NCBI GenBank assembly: GCA_006218065.1
Contig: VBWE01000015.1
Coordinates: forward strand, 1 to 64,000
Source of the DNA: Bacteroidota bacterium
GTDB lineage: Bacteria > Bacteroidota > Bacteroidia > Palsa-965
Reading direction: 5' to 3'
Length of the DNA: 64,000 nucleotides
Part shown: piece after piece, positions 26,360 through 35,515 of the stretch
Position numbering within the stretch: position 1 is the first letter of the stretch
How the letters are laid out: each line of letters opens with the position of its first letter
The notes under the pieces: model-generated
What the model was told of the DNA's origin: nothing
Database searches by the model: none
Seen by the model: only the letters and a program-made list of their open reading frames with translations
Position numbers and translations under genes: made by a program

Positions 26360-27652
26360 ATGTCGTCCCTGCAGGAACGTGACCGGAATGCCGTGTGGCA
26401 CCCGTTTACACAATATCAAAATGCGCAGCCTCTTATTCCCGTCGCCCGGGCAGAAGGGGCTTTGCTTTTTTCCGGCGACGGGAAAACGTATATCGACGCA
26501 ATTTCTTCTTGGTGGGTAAATGTGCACGGGCATGCGCATCCGTATATCGCGGAAAAAATTGCGGCGCAGGCCAAAATACTCGAGCAGGTTATTTTCGCCG
26601 GCTTTACGCATGAACCGGCTGTGCGGCTGGCCGAACGGGTACTGGAATTGCTGGGTCCGGGTTTCGCCAAAGTTTTTTTCTCCGACGACGGTTCCACATC
26701 GGTGGAAGTGGCGCTGAAAATGGCGCTGCAGTACTGGCACAATCTCGATATGCCGCGAAAAAAAATCGCGACATTCGAAAATGCCTATCACGGCGATACC
26801 TTCGGTGCGATGGCGGTTGGTGCGCGGGGAACGTTTAACCGGCCTTTTGAATCGCTGCTGTTCGACGTGATCACGATCCCGGTGCCGGTGCGCGGAAAAG
26901 AAAATGACAGTATTTCCGCTTTGCAGCGCGTACTGGCTGACGATGACGTAGCCGCATTCATTTTCGAGCCGCTGGTGCAGGGCGCTGCGGGCATGGTGAT
27001 GTATGATGAAGAGACTTTACAGGAACTGATCCGTATCTGCGCCGAAAAAAACGTACTCACTATCGCCGATGAAGTGATGACCGGTTTCGGGCGGACCGGG
27101 AAAATGTTTGCCACCGTTTCGCGTGATGATGAATTTGATCTGCGCCCGGATATCATTTGTCTTTCGAAGGGACTTACCGGGGGCTTTCTGCCGATGGGGC
27201 TGACGGTTTGTACGCAGGAAATTTTCGATGCGTTTATTTCCGGTGATCAGCAAAAGACTTTTTTCCACGGGCATTCGTACACGGCCAACCCGCTGGCCTG
27301 CGCTGCCGCCAACGCTTCACTCGACCTTTTCGAAAAACTGGAAACCCGGGAGAACGTCTTCCGGATAAGCCGGCGAAATACCGACTTTCTCGAAAAAAAC
27401 AGGAACCATCCCGCGCTTGCCGACCTGCGTTGCTGCGGTACCATACTCGCGGCGGAATTCAAAACCGGTTCGGAAACTTCTTATTTTAACGATCTGTCGG
27501 TGAAAGCGTATGCTTTCTTTCTTGAAAAAGGAATCCTGCTTCGCCCGCTGGGCAATATCGTTTACCTCATGCCGCCGTATTGTATCACGGAGGAACAGCA
27601 TGAAGAAACACTTGCCGCAATGGAAGAATTTATGAATGTGATCCACCGCTAA
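26360..27652 (+). CDS. bioA: DAPA aminotransferase BioA
   Basis: 430 residues. BioA makes 7,8-diaminopelargonic acid from the BioF product with S-adenosylmethionine as amino donor. Class III aminotransferase blocks are ISSWWVNVHGHAHPYI, FFSDDGSTSVEVALKMALQY, ENAYHGDTFGAMAVG, the PLP aspartate in TIADEVMTGFGRTG and the Schiff-base lysine in CLSKGLTGGFLPMGLT. The opening DRNAVWHPFTQY is typical of BioA. bioC/bioH homologues for pimeloyl synthesis are not in the window. Confidence 0.95.
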   Translation: MSSLQERDRNAVWHPFTQYQNAQPLIPVARAEGALLFSGDGKTYIDAISSWWVNVHGHAHPYIAEKIAAQAKILEQVIFAGFTHEPAVRLAERVLELLGPGFAKVFFSDDGSTSVEVALKMALQYWHNLDMPRKKIATFENAYHGDTFGAMAVGARGTFNRPFESLLFDVITIPVPVRGKENDSISALQRVLADDDVAAFIFEPLVQGAAGMVMYDEETLQELIRICAEKNVLTIADEVMTGFGRTGKMFATVSRDDEFDLRPDIICLSKGLTGGFLPMGLTVCTQEIFDAFISGDQQKTFFHGHSYTANPLACAAANASLDLFEKLETRENVFRISRRNTDFLEKNRNHPALADLRCCGTILAAEFKTGSETSYFNDLSVKAYAFFLEKGILLRPLGNIVYLMPPYCITEEQHEETLAAMEEFMNVIHR

Positions 27653-27663
27653 CCGGTACTGTT

Positions 27664-28383
27664 ATGGGAATGAACTCGAAACGCGATCGCCTTTTACTTA
27701 TGCTTGCCGCGATTTTTATCACCAGCGCGATAACGGCGGAACTGATCAGTTCCAAAGTGTTCCTGGTCGACCTGGGATTCGGAACATATGCAGCCGTAGT
27801 GGGAATTCTTCCCTGGCCGGTTGTATTTCTTACAACGGATATCATCAATGAATTTTACGGCCGTAAAGTCGTTCGTCGCTTGTCCATCATTACCGTGGTG
27901 ATGATCTGCTACGCATTCCTGCTCGTTTTTGCCGCGATGCAATTCAATACGATCCTGGATTCGCCGACAGACAAGGAATACAGTGCGGTTTTCGGCCAGT
28001 CGTTGTGGATCATTACCGGAAGCATCATTGCATTTATGACGACCCAGTTGCTGGATTCTTTCCTTTTCTGGTATGTGCGTGAGCGGACGGGCAAGGGATT
28101 TATCTGGCTCCGGTCAACCGGTTCTACCGTGGTCTCGCAACTGATCGATTCGTTCATCGTATTGTATATCGGCTTTTACCTGCCGGGAAAACTTCCGCCG
28201 GAAGCAGATTTTTTTTCCACGGGAATGACGAACTATGTCATCAAACTCCTGATCGCGGTCGGGCTTACGCCGCTCATTTACCTGTTTCATTACCTGGTCG
28301 ATAAGTACCTCGGCGAAGAAAATTCCGACAGGCAGATCAGGCAAACTGCCGAAGAATCGCTGCATCATAAGGTTGACGAGTGA
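27664..28383 (+). CDS. yhhQ: Queuosine precursor transporter (VUT family)
   Basis: 239 residues with about six membrane helices. The family (DUF165/VUT, YhhQ in E. coli) imports queuosine precursors such as preQ0/preQ1. Typical features are TAELISSKVFLV near the N-terminus, VGILPWPVVFLTTDIINEFYGRKVVRR and DSFLFWYVRERTGKGFIWLRSTGSTVVSQLIDSFIV-type segments (read at 28050-28160). The start at 27664 is 11 nt after bioA. A weak hairpin at 28404-28427 may end the transcript. The direct link to biotin is probably only position. Confidence 0.9.
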   Translation: MGMNSKRDRLLLMLAAIFITSAITAELISSKVFLVDLGFGTYAAVVGILPWPVVFLTTDIINEFYGRKVVRRLSIITVVMICYAFLLVFAAMQFNTILDSPTDKEYSAVFGQSLWIITGSIIAFMTTQLLDSFLFWYVRERTGKGFIWLRSTGSTVVSQLIDSFIVLYIGFYLPGKLPPEADFFSTGMTNYVIKLLIAVGLTPLIYLFHYLVDKYLGEENSDRQIRQTAEESLHHKVDE

Positions 28384-28403
28384 TTCGCCATTGTCGGCAG
28401 GCA

Positions 28404-28427
28404 GCACGGAGAAAAATATGTCCGTGC
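28404..28427 (+). terminator. Weak terminator-like hairpin
   Basis: GCACGGA (28404-28410) pairs with TCCGTGC (28421-28427), followed by CCGGTTTTATT. The U-run is interrupted, so function is uncertain. Confidence 0.4.
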
Positions 28428-28929
28428 CCGGTTTTATTGACCTGCAGCGTTTTTCAGACTGTATTTATCCTTATTCCGTTCCTGCCTTATTCCTTATAAT
28501 CCTTTCAGGCTGAGTTTTTTGATCAGTCTTCGTATGTCGTAAAATCAATACTTTTTCCGCGCACAGAATAATTATGACCGGAGCCGGCTCCATTTTACTT
28601 TAGCCGAGAATTCTTCCGGTCTGTGAATCGTGTTGCATCAGTTTGAAGAGCACGCACCCGATTTCGAAAGCCCGAGAGTTTTCCGTTTTACCTGCCTGCT
28701 CCCGTATTCTCCGTACCGACAATACCGAGAGCAGTCAGCCATTCTACCAGCAATACCATAGTTGCACCTTGAATTAGTCCGGTTCAAAGGTGAATCAGCA
28801 GTATTGCCCCTCAATGGAAAAGAAAAGCGGGCGGTGGACATTCATACGTGGTTTTGATGATGTGAAAAAATCAGCGGCACAGTGTTAATAACAATATTGA
28901 AAATGAATATTAATAAGGTCATCAATAAT

Positions 28930-28937
28930 TACATTTG
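28930..28937 (+). promoter_or_regulatory. -7 promoter box in the long gap
   Basis: TACATTTG, an exact TAnnTTTG match, 280 nt before the ATG at 29218. It would give that gene a long leader, or drive an unannotated RNA. Confidence 0.4.
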
Positions 28938-29217
28938 TGTGGAAGAGACGCATTTGTATTTTGAATAATGAGTACCCTGGAATCCTGTCCGACGAACAGG
29001 AATGCAGAGAACTCCCCAGATCTAAACCCACAGTGAGTGAGGCCCATTTCCGGAGGCCTGAAGAAATCACGAAGAAACGCGGTCGGGCGTCGTGTTTTCC
29101 GCTAAGCTGTCTCGAAGCAGATACCATATTACATTTTAAGTTTTGTCCCGGCAGGGCTGTGGTTTACGCTATGTCCCTGTTGCGCAAAAAAGGTATGTAT
29201 TTAAATGCGAGAGGCAT

Positions 29218-30813
29218 ATGAGCGGATTACAAAGCATTCGAAAGCTGGTCGGCAGCATGAGCCCGGAGGAACAAGGCGTTTTCCGGGGTTTTCTCACTTC
29301 GTTCGATAGTCGCGGCGAACGGTTCAACAGCAAAAGCGTAAAGTTGCTCGACCTGCTCTGCAGTTCGCACGGAAATATCAGCGATCACGAAGTCGAATTT
29401 TACGTGTACGGAAAAAGAGCCACGATGGCCTTCAGCCGTTTGCTGATCCGTTTCCGCGACAAACTGGTCGAATCGCTGCTGCTCGATGTAAACGTCAAAC
29501 GTGAAGGCGCTTACAGCGAACAGTTCCGTTACCTGTTCGAGGTGCGGAAAAAAATATGCTGCGCGCAGATTTTTGTCGGAAGAGGTTTGTACGAAATCGC
29601 TCTTTTCCTTTATGATACTGCAGCGGAAACTTCGGGGAAATATGAATTCTACGAAGAACTTCTCCAGGTGCTTCGCCTGAAAATGCAGCTGGCCGCACTC
29701 ACGCAGGGTAAAGAAGAATTCCAGCGGATCATGCGCGAGTACCGCAAATATGAAGCCTGCCAGGCCGCCGCTTTTGCCGCGTACTGCGATTACAACCTGC
29801 TGGTGGGCGAAACGGTTTTTAAAGGGCGCCAGGAAGATCACGGGCGTTTTCTTTTGCAGTCCATCTCGCGCATGCGCCGCGATTACCAGGAAACCGGCTC
29901 GGCCAACGTGGCGTTTTACCTGTATTATCTCGAAGCGCAGCATTTCCAGGAACTGCATTTTTTTCGCCACGCCCGGAAAAGCCTGATGAAACTGGCAGCG
30001 CTCGTGGAAAAATTTCCCGCAGTACATGTGCCTTACCGGCTGGGCAACGTACTGATCAACCTGGCGGATAATGATTTGTTCCTGCACCAGTTCGATCGCG
30101 CCGTGGAAACCTGTTCCCGCGCTCGGCCCCTGCTCAAAACCGGGAGTTACAACGAATTCCAGTGCATGGAAACGGAGTTCTACGGGCATTATTATTCCGG
30201 CCGCTACGATCATGCCCGTATGCTGTTGCTCGAACTGCTCGAATCGGACAACGAAAAAAATGCTTCCTTCCGCCACGGCAAACGCCAGTACCTGCTGGCC
30301 TGCACGCTGTTCATGCAAGGCGAATACAAAGAAGTGCATGAACTGCTGGCCGAGCACAATGAAATTGAACGCGACCGCGAAGGCTGGAATGTCGGGATCC
30401 GTATCCTGTCCATTATGAACGACCTCGAACGCGCGCTGAACGACAGCGCCGGCAAAAAAATAGAGAACGCGCGCAAGCACCTCCGCAAACTGGAACAGCA
30501 GGAAAAACTCCGCCGCCGCGAACAACTCATTTACGAAGTGCTCCGCGAACTCGATAACCGCAGCTACGATTTCAAAGCGGTACACCAATCGCTGGCTGGG
30601 CATTTCGAGGCGCTGCGCTCGAACGACGGGGAAAACTGCTGGCAGGTACGCTCGCCTGAAATGATCATCTTCCACGAATGGTTTCTCGCACACGTCATCC
30701 GGATAAAATACGTACAGAAAACACCCAAATACACGGAACCGGTCGGGCTGGTTATGCCGGTGAATGGCCCCGCCTCTTTCCTCCCCGAAGGGGAGGATGG
30801 CGTTACAATTTAA
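29218..30813 (+). CDS. Helical-repeat protein of unknown function
   Basis: 531 residues from the ATG at 29218 (MSGLQSIRKLVGSM). An in-frame start at 29143 adds 25 residues unlike protein sequence and is rejected. There is no signal peptide or membrane segment. The sequence is almost all helix with TPR-like spacing (YDHARMLLLELLESDNEK, RHARKSLMKLAALVEKF), rich in Arg, Glu and Leu, and many Cys and Tyr. The last dozen codons lie inside an intergenic palindrome, so the C-terminus (PASFLPEGEDGVTI) is repeat-derived. Function unknown. Confidence 0.75.
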   Translation: MSGLQSIRKLVGSMSPEEQGVFRGFLTSFDSRGERFNSKSVKLLDLLCSSHGNISDHEVEFYVYGKRATMAFSRLLIRFRDKLVESLLLDVNVKREGAYSEQFRYLFEVRKKICCAQIFVGRGLYEIALFLYDTAAETSGKYEFYEELLQVLRLKMQLAALTQGKEEFQRIMREYRKYEACQAAAFAAYCDYNLLVGETVFKGRQEDHGRFLLQSISRMRRDYQETGSANVAFYLYYLEAQHFQELHFFRHARKSLMKLAALVEKFPAVHVPYRLGNVLINLADNDLFLHQFDRAVETCSRARPLLKTGSYNEFQCMETEFYGHYYSGRYDHARMLLLELLESDNEKNASFRHGKRQYLLACTLFMQGEYKEVHELLAEHNEIERDREGWNVGIRILSIMNDLERALNDSAGKKIENARKHLRKLEQQEKLRRREQLIYEVLRELDNRSYDFKAVHQSLAGHFEALRSNDGENCWQVRSPEMIIFHEWFLAHVIRIKYVQKTPKYTEPVGLVMPVNGPASFLPEGEDGVTI

Positions 30814-30896
30814 GTGACGTTCCTTTCGTCAAAACGAAAGGAACGTCACTTGTCTATTCCAGCATCCTCCCCTTCGGGGAGGAAAGAGACGGGGCT
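30769..30896. repeat. Nested palindrome overlapping a coding end
   Basis: The outer arms around 30766-30801 and 30862-30897 (TTTCCTCCCCGAAGGGGAGG core, itself palindromic) are reverse complements with few mismatches. In the loop, AAGTGACGTTCCTTTCGT (30812-30829) and its perfect reverse complement (30834-30851) form an 18-bp stem with a 4-nt loop. The stop codon of the upstream gene (30811-30813) lies just at the start of the inner stem. Confidence 0.85.
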
Positions 30897-30913
30897 CTCC
30901 CGCCGATTTGTTG

Positions 30914-30921
30914 TAATTTTG
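30914..30921 (+). promoter_or_regulatory. -7 promoter box of the NDH-2 gene
   Basis: TAATTTTG, an exact TAnnTTTG match, 17 nt before the ATG at 30939. Supports that start over the longer frame beginning at 30678. Confidence 0.6.
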
Positions 30922-30938
30922 CATGCATTCCGTTTTCT

Positions 30939-32243
30939 ATGCTTATCGATGTTCCAGTTGTTAGTCTTCCGCGCGTGGTTATTGTGGGCGGCGGCTTTGC
31001 CGGTATCCAACTGGTGAAACACCTGCACGGAAAATTCCAGGTAGTGCTCATCGACAAAACCAATTTCCATACGTTCCAGCCGCTGCTTTACCAGGTGGCT
31101 ACCGCCGGTATCGAGCCGGATTCGATCGTTTTTCCGCTGCGCAAACTGTTTAAAGGTTACCGGCATTTCCATTTCCGGATGGCGACTGCGACCGGAATAA
31201 AAAGGAATGAAAAAACGCTTTGCACTTCCATCGGCGATATCCGGTACGATTACCTTGTTATTGCTGCGGGTTCGGATACCAATTATTTCGGGATGGAAAA
31301 GCTGATGGCGAACAGCATGCCGATGAAATCGGTGAGTGAAGCGCTTGATCTGCGCAGTTGCATCCTGCAGAATTTTGAAAAAGCATTGATCACTTCCGAC
31401 CCGGGAGAGCGTGAAAGACTGATGACTTATGTAATCGCTGGCGGTGGTCCCACCGGCGTCGAACTTGCCGGTGCGCTGGCGGAGCTGAAAAGACACGTGC
31501 TGCCCAAAGATTACCCGGAGCTGGATTTCCGGCAGATGGAGATTCACCTGGTGGAAGGTGCGCCGCGTGTGCTTGCCGCGATGGATAAAATTTCGTCCGA
31601 AAAATCGCAGGGCTTCCTGGAAAAACTGGGCGTGTACGTCTGGACCAATATGCGCGTTACCGATTACGACGGGAAAACGGTTACTGCCAACGGCGAAAAA
31701 CGGTTTGAAACGTCAACGCTGATCTGGGCTGCAGGTGTGAGCGGAAATACGCTGCCCGGTCTCGATCCGAAAAATGCACGCCGCGACGGAAGAATTCCTG
31801 TGGATGAATTCTGCCGGGTGAAAGAAACGGATTCCATTTTTGCCGTCGGCGATATAGCTTACATGGAAGAGCAGGCCTGGCCGTCCGGTCACCCGATGGT
31901 TGCGCAGGTGGCCATACAGATGGGAAAACTGGCGGCAGAAAATATCATCCGCAGCGCGCAGAAAAAAACGATGAAAGCCTTTGCCTATAAAAACAAAGGT
32001 TCGATGGCTACCATCGGCCGGAATAAAGCCGTAGCGGAAATAAAAAACTGGAAAAGCCAGGGATTCATCGCCTGGATGATCTGGATGTTTGTACACCTCA
32101 TGTCGATCGTGGGATTCCGGAACCGGGTTGTCGTTTTGTTTAACTGGGTGATCAGCTACCTGAATTACGATCGCGGCATGAGGCTGATCATTCGCCCATT
32201 CAGATCGCGAAAAGAGCAGAAAGAACATGGAAGTAATCAGTAA
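30939..32243 (+). CDS. ndh: Type II NADH dehydrogenase (NDH-2)
   Basis: 434 residues from ATG 30939, the usual NDH-2 length; a longer frame begins inside the previous gene and crosses a palindrome. NDH-2 is a peripheral flavoprotein that passes electrons from NADH to quinone without pumping. The FAD-binding motif is VVIVGGGFAGIQLVKHL, followed by FHTFQPLLYQVATAGIEPD; the NAD motif is YVIAGGGPTGVELAGALAEL; the second FAD motif is FAVGDIAYM. Two hydrophobic stretches near the C-terminus (WMIWMFVHLMSIVGF) should anchor it to the membrane. It overlaps the next gene by 17 bp. Confidence 0.93.
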   Translation: MLIDVPVVSLPRVVIVGGGFAGIQLVKHLHGKFQVVLIDKTNFHTFQPLLYQVATAGIEPDSIVFPLRKLFKGYRHFHFRMATATGIKRNEKTLCTSIGDIRYDYLVIAAGSDTNYFGMEKLMANSMPMKSVSEALDLRSCILQNFEKALITSDPGERERLMTYVIAGGGPTGVELAGALAELKRHVLPKDYPELDFRQMEIHLVEGAPRVLAAMDKISSEKSQGFLEKLGVYVWTNMRVTDYDGKTVTANGEKRFETSTLIWAAGVSGNTLPGLDPKNARRDGRIPVDEFCRVKETDSIFAVGDIAYMEEQAWPSGHPMVAQVAIQMGKLAAENIIRSAQKKTMKAFAYKNKGSMATIGRNKAVAEIKNWKSQGFIAWMIWMFVHLMSIVGFRNRVVVLFNWVISYLNYDRGMRLIIRPFRSRKEQKEHGSNQ

Positions 32244-32793
32244 CCGGACGTCTGTCGTGAAAAACGACAAGGACCTGAGTATCGTGATCTCGGCCAGCGC
32301 CGATAAACGGAAGAATAACCTGCTGCTGGCCTGGCTCGTGGCCTGGACGCTGTGCGGGGGATATATTATTTACAATTACTTCCAGCTTACGGACAACAAA
32401 ATGAAAGTGATGACGCTGATCTGGATCGCGTTCTGGCTTTACTTTGAATATACGATCGCGAAAGCCTGGCAATGGAAACGTTTCGGCAAGGAAGTAATCA
32501 AAGTGAAAGACGGTAAGCTGAGCATGAAACGTGATATCCAGGGCAGGGGAATTGTGTATTCGTTTGATGCGCGTCATATTTCGGATATCCGGAAATTCGA
32601 AGATAAAACGCCCGGCTGGCTGAAAAAACTGGGTGAGGAATACTGGAGCATCGGCGGAGAAAGTCTTTCATTCCGGCACGAGCAATCTGAGATAAAATTC
32701 GGTTTCCAGCTCAGTGGCGACGAAAGCGGGCAGTTGATAAGCCTGCTGAAGTATTACGTTAAGATGAATGCTGCTGTGAAAGAAGAGAAATAA
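32227..32793 (+). CDS. Two-helix membrane protein, unknown function
   Basis: 188 residues. Two adjacent membrane helices (about 34-76: LLLAWLVAWTLCGGYIIYNY and TLIWIAFWLYFEYTIA) are followed by a soluble C-terminal domain of about 105 residues with PH-like strands (GKLSMKRDIQGRGIVYSF, FGFQLSGDESGQLISLL). The start lies within the last codons of the NDH-2 gene, implying coupled translation. It may regulate or accompany NDH-2, by position only. Family not recognised. Confidence 0.7.
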   Translation: MEVISNRTSVVKNDKDLSIVISASADKRKNNLLLAWLVAWTLCGGYIIYNYFQLTDNKMKVMTLIWIAFWLYFEYTIAKAWQWKRFGKEVIKVKDGKLSMKRDIQGRGIVYSFDARHISDIRKFEDKTPGWLKKLGEEYWSIGGESLSFRHEQSEIKFGFQLSGDESGQLISLLKYYVKMNAAVKEEK

Positions 32794-32829
32794 TACGGCC
32801 TTTCGCTTTACGAAAAAGCCCGGCAGAAA

Positions 32830-33741
32830 TCAGAACTTGGGTTTGTGCTTGCGCAGCTTGGCGATTTTATAATTCACCGTCAGTGTAACGAACATGTACG
32901 AATCGTTGTCCGTGGGATCGCCGCGCTGCTGGCCTGCGCCTGTTATTTCTATCCCGCTTACTGGTGTAACGGAAGGATTGTGCAAAGAAGGATCGGCAAA
33001 GTAAGCCGCAGTGGGGCCGTAATACTGGCTTATGGTATCGTTGTCAAAATAAACCGTGCTGACGTCGTCGATATAATCGGTGAACGTTTTCCGGATACCG
33101 ATCTCAAGTCCCATCGACCAGCGGCGGTCGAAAGCATATTTGGCACCGATACCGATAGGAATGCAGATGTTTATACGTTTGTATTGTTTCAGGCCGGGCT
33201 TTAATCCCTGTCCTTCGGTATGAAGCGGGAGGAGATTATACCAGGCGCCGCCCAGCTTCCCCTGCGGGTTGAAGAAGAAGCCGCCGACGCCTATGAATGC
33301 ATACGCCTGCATATCGATATGCTTCATGCCTTTGACATTCTTGATTTTGTAAATATGTCCCTGGCGCTCTTTGGTAAAATAAAACTCGATCTGCGTGGAA
33401 AGCTCCGCAATCGGTGAACGGAAGTTCAGGTTGCGGTTGTTCCGGTAAGGTTCGGTAGTAAGTTTATCGTCGCCATTTACCCGGGCGTAAAACATATTGG
33501 CTTTGAACCCGACAAAACGCGATGTACGATAACGAAGACTCAGTCCCACAGCTGGACGGGTCAGCGAAAGTTCAAGATCACGAATGCCGTTGGTACCGAT
33601 CCGGTTTGCGCCGCCCAGGTCGCCAAGAAAATTGGCCGCCCCGAGATTGGCAGAGATTTCCCAGCGGTAACGGTTTCTTTTCTGCGCGCTGAGCAAAATC
33701 GGAAAAACAAGAAGGAAAACGAGGGTGATTCTTCTCTTCAT
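32830..33741 (-). CDS. Outer-membrane barrel protein, DUF6089-like
   Basis: 303 residues with a signal peptide (1-19, ending LLSAQ). The opening RYRWEISANLGAANFLGDLGG is the strong signature of the DUF6089 group, a Bacteroidota beta-barrel family of unknown function. Later strands include SLRYRTSRFVGFKANMFYAR, AYAFIGVGGFFFNPQG and RRWSMGLEIGIRKTFTDYIDDV. It converges on the membrane protein gene with 36 nt between. Relatives are often near gliding or cell-surface genes, but no such gene is adjacent. Confidence 0.85.
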   Translation of the reverse strand: MKRRITLVFLLVFPILLSAQKRNRYRWEISANLGAANFLGDLGGANRIGTNGIRDLELSLTRPAVGLSLRYRTSRFVGFKANMFYARVNGDDKLTTEPYRNNRNLNFRSPIAELSTQIEFYFTKERQGHIYKIKNVKGMKHIDMQAYAFIGVGGFFFNPQGKLGGAWYNLLPLHTEGQGLKPGLKQYKRINICIPIGIGAKYAFDRRWSMGLEIGIRKTFTDYIDDVSTVYFDNDTISQYYGPTAAYFADPSLHNPSVTPVSGIEITGAGQQRGDPTDNDSYMFVTLTVNYKIAKLRKHKPKF

Positions 33742-33839
33742 CTCTGCAAATCAATTTAACCGGAGCCTAGCTGCGAATTTACGAAATCGGCAGGCAAAAT
33801 CAAATTAACGGTTTTGTCTTATTGTTAATTAGCTGGTTG

Positions 33840-34916
33840 TCAACATGTAATGGAAAAGATCGCAGAGCGCACCCGGCGAGTTGCGGTTCCTTGTTCCCGG
33901 GCTTCGAGGATGAGCTTCCGGGCGGATTCGTCATCAAAAACTTCGGCCAGGTTCCTGATCAGCCCTGCGGGAATTTCGTGTTCCGCCAGTTTTTTCAGCC
34001 ACGATGCAGAATCTGTGGCGGGGAAAATGCCGGAAAGCATATCCTGCAAAGCCTGCCGGTGAACCACGCGCGATGCATTGGCGGAAAAGCGGGGATCGTT
34101 TGCCAGTTCTTTTTTGCCGAGCAGGCTGCAGAGCGCCGCAAATTGTTTGTCGCTCCCCACGGCCAGCACAATTTCGCGCCCGTCGCTGCAGGAAAACGTT
34201 TCGCCGTAGGGCGCGATATTGGGGTGCAGCGAGCCCATGCGTTGCGGGATAGTTCCCGTCATCAGGAAATTGGAAGCCTGGTTGGCCAGCGACGCCACCG
34301 CCGCATCGAAAAGAGAAACGTGAACCTGTGCGCCTTTCCCGGTTTTCGTGCGGTTGAGCAGGGCCACCAGTATGCCTTCCTTGAGCTGGTGCGCGGCCAG
34401 TATATCGATCATGGCCACGGGCATTTTCAGCGGGCCGCTGTCTTGCGTTCCATTCATGCTCATAAAACCGCTTTCGGCCTGGAGTACGAGGTCGAACGCG
34501 CTTCGCCGGTCGGCGGGACCGAAACCGCTTATCGCGGCGTAAATCAGTTTATCGTTCAGCGCAAAAAGACTGCCGGCATCGAATCCCATTTTTTCCGCAT
34601 CGCCTGTTTTGAAATTGGTGATTACGATATCGGCGGAAGTGATCAGCCCGTAAACTTCTTTTTTCCCGCTTTCGGATTTCAGGTTTGTGAAGCGGACTTC
34701 CTTGTTCCAGTTCACGGAAGCGTAGTACGCGGAAACGGGACTGTGCGGATCTTCCGACGCAAGTTTCCAGCTGCGTGTAACGTCGCCGCCTGTTTCCGGA
34801 TTTTCAATTTTGATCACGCGCGCACCGAGCTCGGCGAAAAACATGCCCGCGGAAGGTCCGGCCAGTACGCCGGCTAATTCGATTACGGTAAGGTCTTTGA
34901 GAAACTGCGAAGTCAT
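33840..34916 (-). CDS. Class III CoA transferase (CaiB/BaiF family)
   Basis: 358 residues, at the short end of the family. These enzymes move CoA between carboxylic acids through an aspartyl-CoA intermediate. Recognisable blocks are LTVIELAGVLAGPSAGMFFAELGA at the start, the YASVNWNKEVRFTNLKSESGK region, DIVITNFKTGDAEKMG, and AFDLVLQAESGFMSMNG, where the aspartate of FDLVLQAESG is the usual catalytic residue position. A formyl-CoA or carnitine-type substrate cannot be told from sequence. It is bordered by a nested palindrome upstream. Confidence 0.88.
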   Translation of the reverse strand: MTSQFLKDLTVIELAGVLAGPSAGMFFAELGARVIKIENPETGGDVTRSWKLASEDPHSPVSAYYASVNWNKEVRFTNLKSESGKKEVYGLITSADIVITNFKTGDAEKMGFDAGSLFALNDKLIYAAISGFGPADRRSAFDLVLQAESGFMSMNGTQDSGPLKMPVAMIDILAAHQLKEGILVALLNRTKTGKGAQVHVSLFDAAVASLANQASNFLMTGTIPQRMGSLHPNIAPYGETFSCSDGREIVLAVGSDKQFAALCSLLGKKELANDPRFSANASRVVHRQALQDMLSGIFPATDSASWLKKLAEHEIPAGLIRNLAEVFDDESARKLILEAREQGTATRRVRSAIFSITC

Positions 34917-34935
34917 GTTTAAAAATGTAAAATGT

Positions 34936-35083
34936 AAAAAGCAAAGGGTAAAAAAGGGAATATCCGCTTTTCGCAGACTCGGGTACCGGAGTCTCTGCTA
35001 GTCGACGACTCAGTCGTCGACTAGCGAAGTTTTGTTTACGAAAGCTGGTTTAAATATATTTTGCTTTTTGCCCTTTGCTTTTT
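34936..35083. repeat. Nested palindrome containing REP core copy A
   Basis: The outer arms 34936-34954 and 35065-35083 pair (AAAAAGCAAAGGGTAAAAA with its near reverse complement). At the centre, 34997-35025 is a perfect palindrome with 13-bp stems (GCTAGTCGACGAC) and a TCA loop. It is identical to 40438-40466 and 48092-48120. The flank GTACCGGAGTCTCT before it is also shared with the 48-kb copy. Confidence 0.9.
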
Positions 35084-35085
35084 GT

Positions 35086-35427
35086 TCAACCACCTGCCTT
35101 TTTGGCTTTATAACCGTCTTCCAGCAGCAGTTTCAGAATTTTATCGCGGTGATCGCCCTGGATCAGTATTTCGCCGTCTTTCACCGTTCCGCCCACGCCG
35201 CATTTCTGTTTGAGTTTTTTGCCGAGCGCTTCGAGGTCATCGTTGCTTCCTGCAAAACCGGTGATGGCCGAAACAAGTTTTCCTCCGCCTTTCCGGTCGA
35301 GGTGAATGCGCAGGTCCTGCTGCTGAGGGGGAAGCGTTTCGCTGCCCGTTTCATCGTCCTTCGGCGGCTGGAAACCGGGATTGGTGGAATACATGATCCC
35401 GTCGCGGTTGTTTTGTTTTTTGGACAT
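35086..35427 (-). CDS. yciH: SUI1/YciH-family translation factor
   Basis: 113 residues. The SUI1 fold binds the small ribosomal subunit and, as eIF1/YciH, affects start-codon choice. The C-terminal core is typical: [43 protein letters not shown] and [20 protein letters not shown]. The N-terminal 35 residues are a polar extension. TACCTTTA at 35432-35439 lies just before the ATG. Transcribed alone. Confidence 0.93.
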   Translation of the reverse strand: MSKKQNNRDGIMYSTNPGFQPPKDDETGSETLPPQQQDLRIHLDRKGGGKLVSAITGFAGSNDDLEALGKKLKQKCGVGGTVKDGEILIQGDHRDKILKLLLEDGYKAKKAGG

Positions 35428-35431
35428 GGGG

Positions 35432-35439
35432 TAAAGGTA
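35432..35439 (-). promoter_or_regulatory. -7-like box of the SUI1 gene
   Basis: TACCTTTA on the minus strand, one base from TAnnTTTG, 4 nt before the ATG at 35427. Confidence 0.4.
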
Positions 35440-35515
35440 GGGAATGGGGGACTTTTAATGAAAACAGGCCATTCCCGGTTGGAACAGCCTGTTTCGAAAA
35501 ATGCGGAATATATTT

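Larger units (their letters stand above)
28384..29217. other. 834-bp gap without a recognisable gene
   Basis: No open frame here has a family signature or a signal peptide on either strand. The longest ones (28638-28841 minus, 28885-29127 minus, 28937-29221 plus) look like chance frames. 28860-28960 is markedly AT-rich and holds a TACATTTG box at 28930-28937. Unlike other gaps in the window it lacks a large palindrome. It may be a decayed gene, an RNA gene or a long regulatory region. Confidence 0.5.

Noticed and set aside
28937-29221. 94-residue frame in the long gap
   Set aside because: GTG start inside the promoter box region, mixed composition, no family features and overlap with the next start.
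30678-30938. N-terminal extension of the NDH-2 gene
   Set aside because: It lies antisense-free but out of frame inside the previous gene and across a palindrome. The protein family starts at 30939, with a -7 box at 30914.
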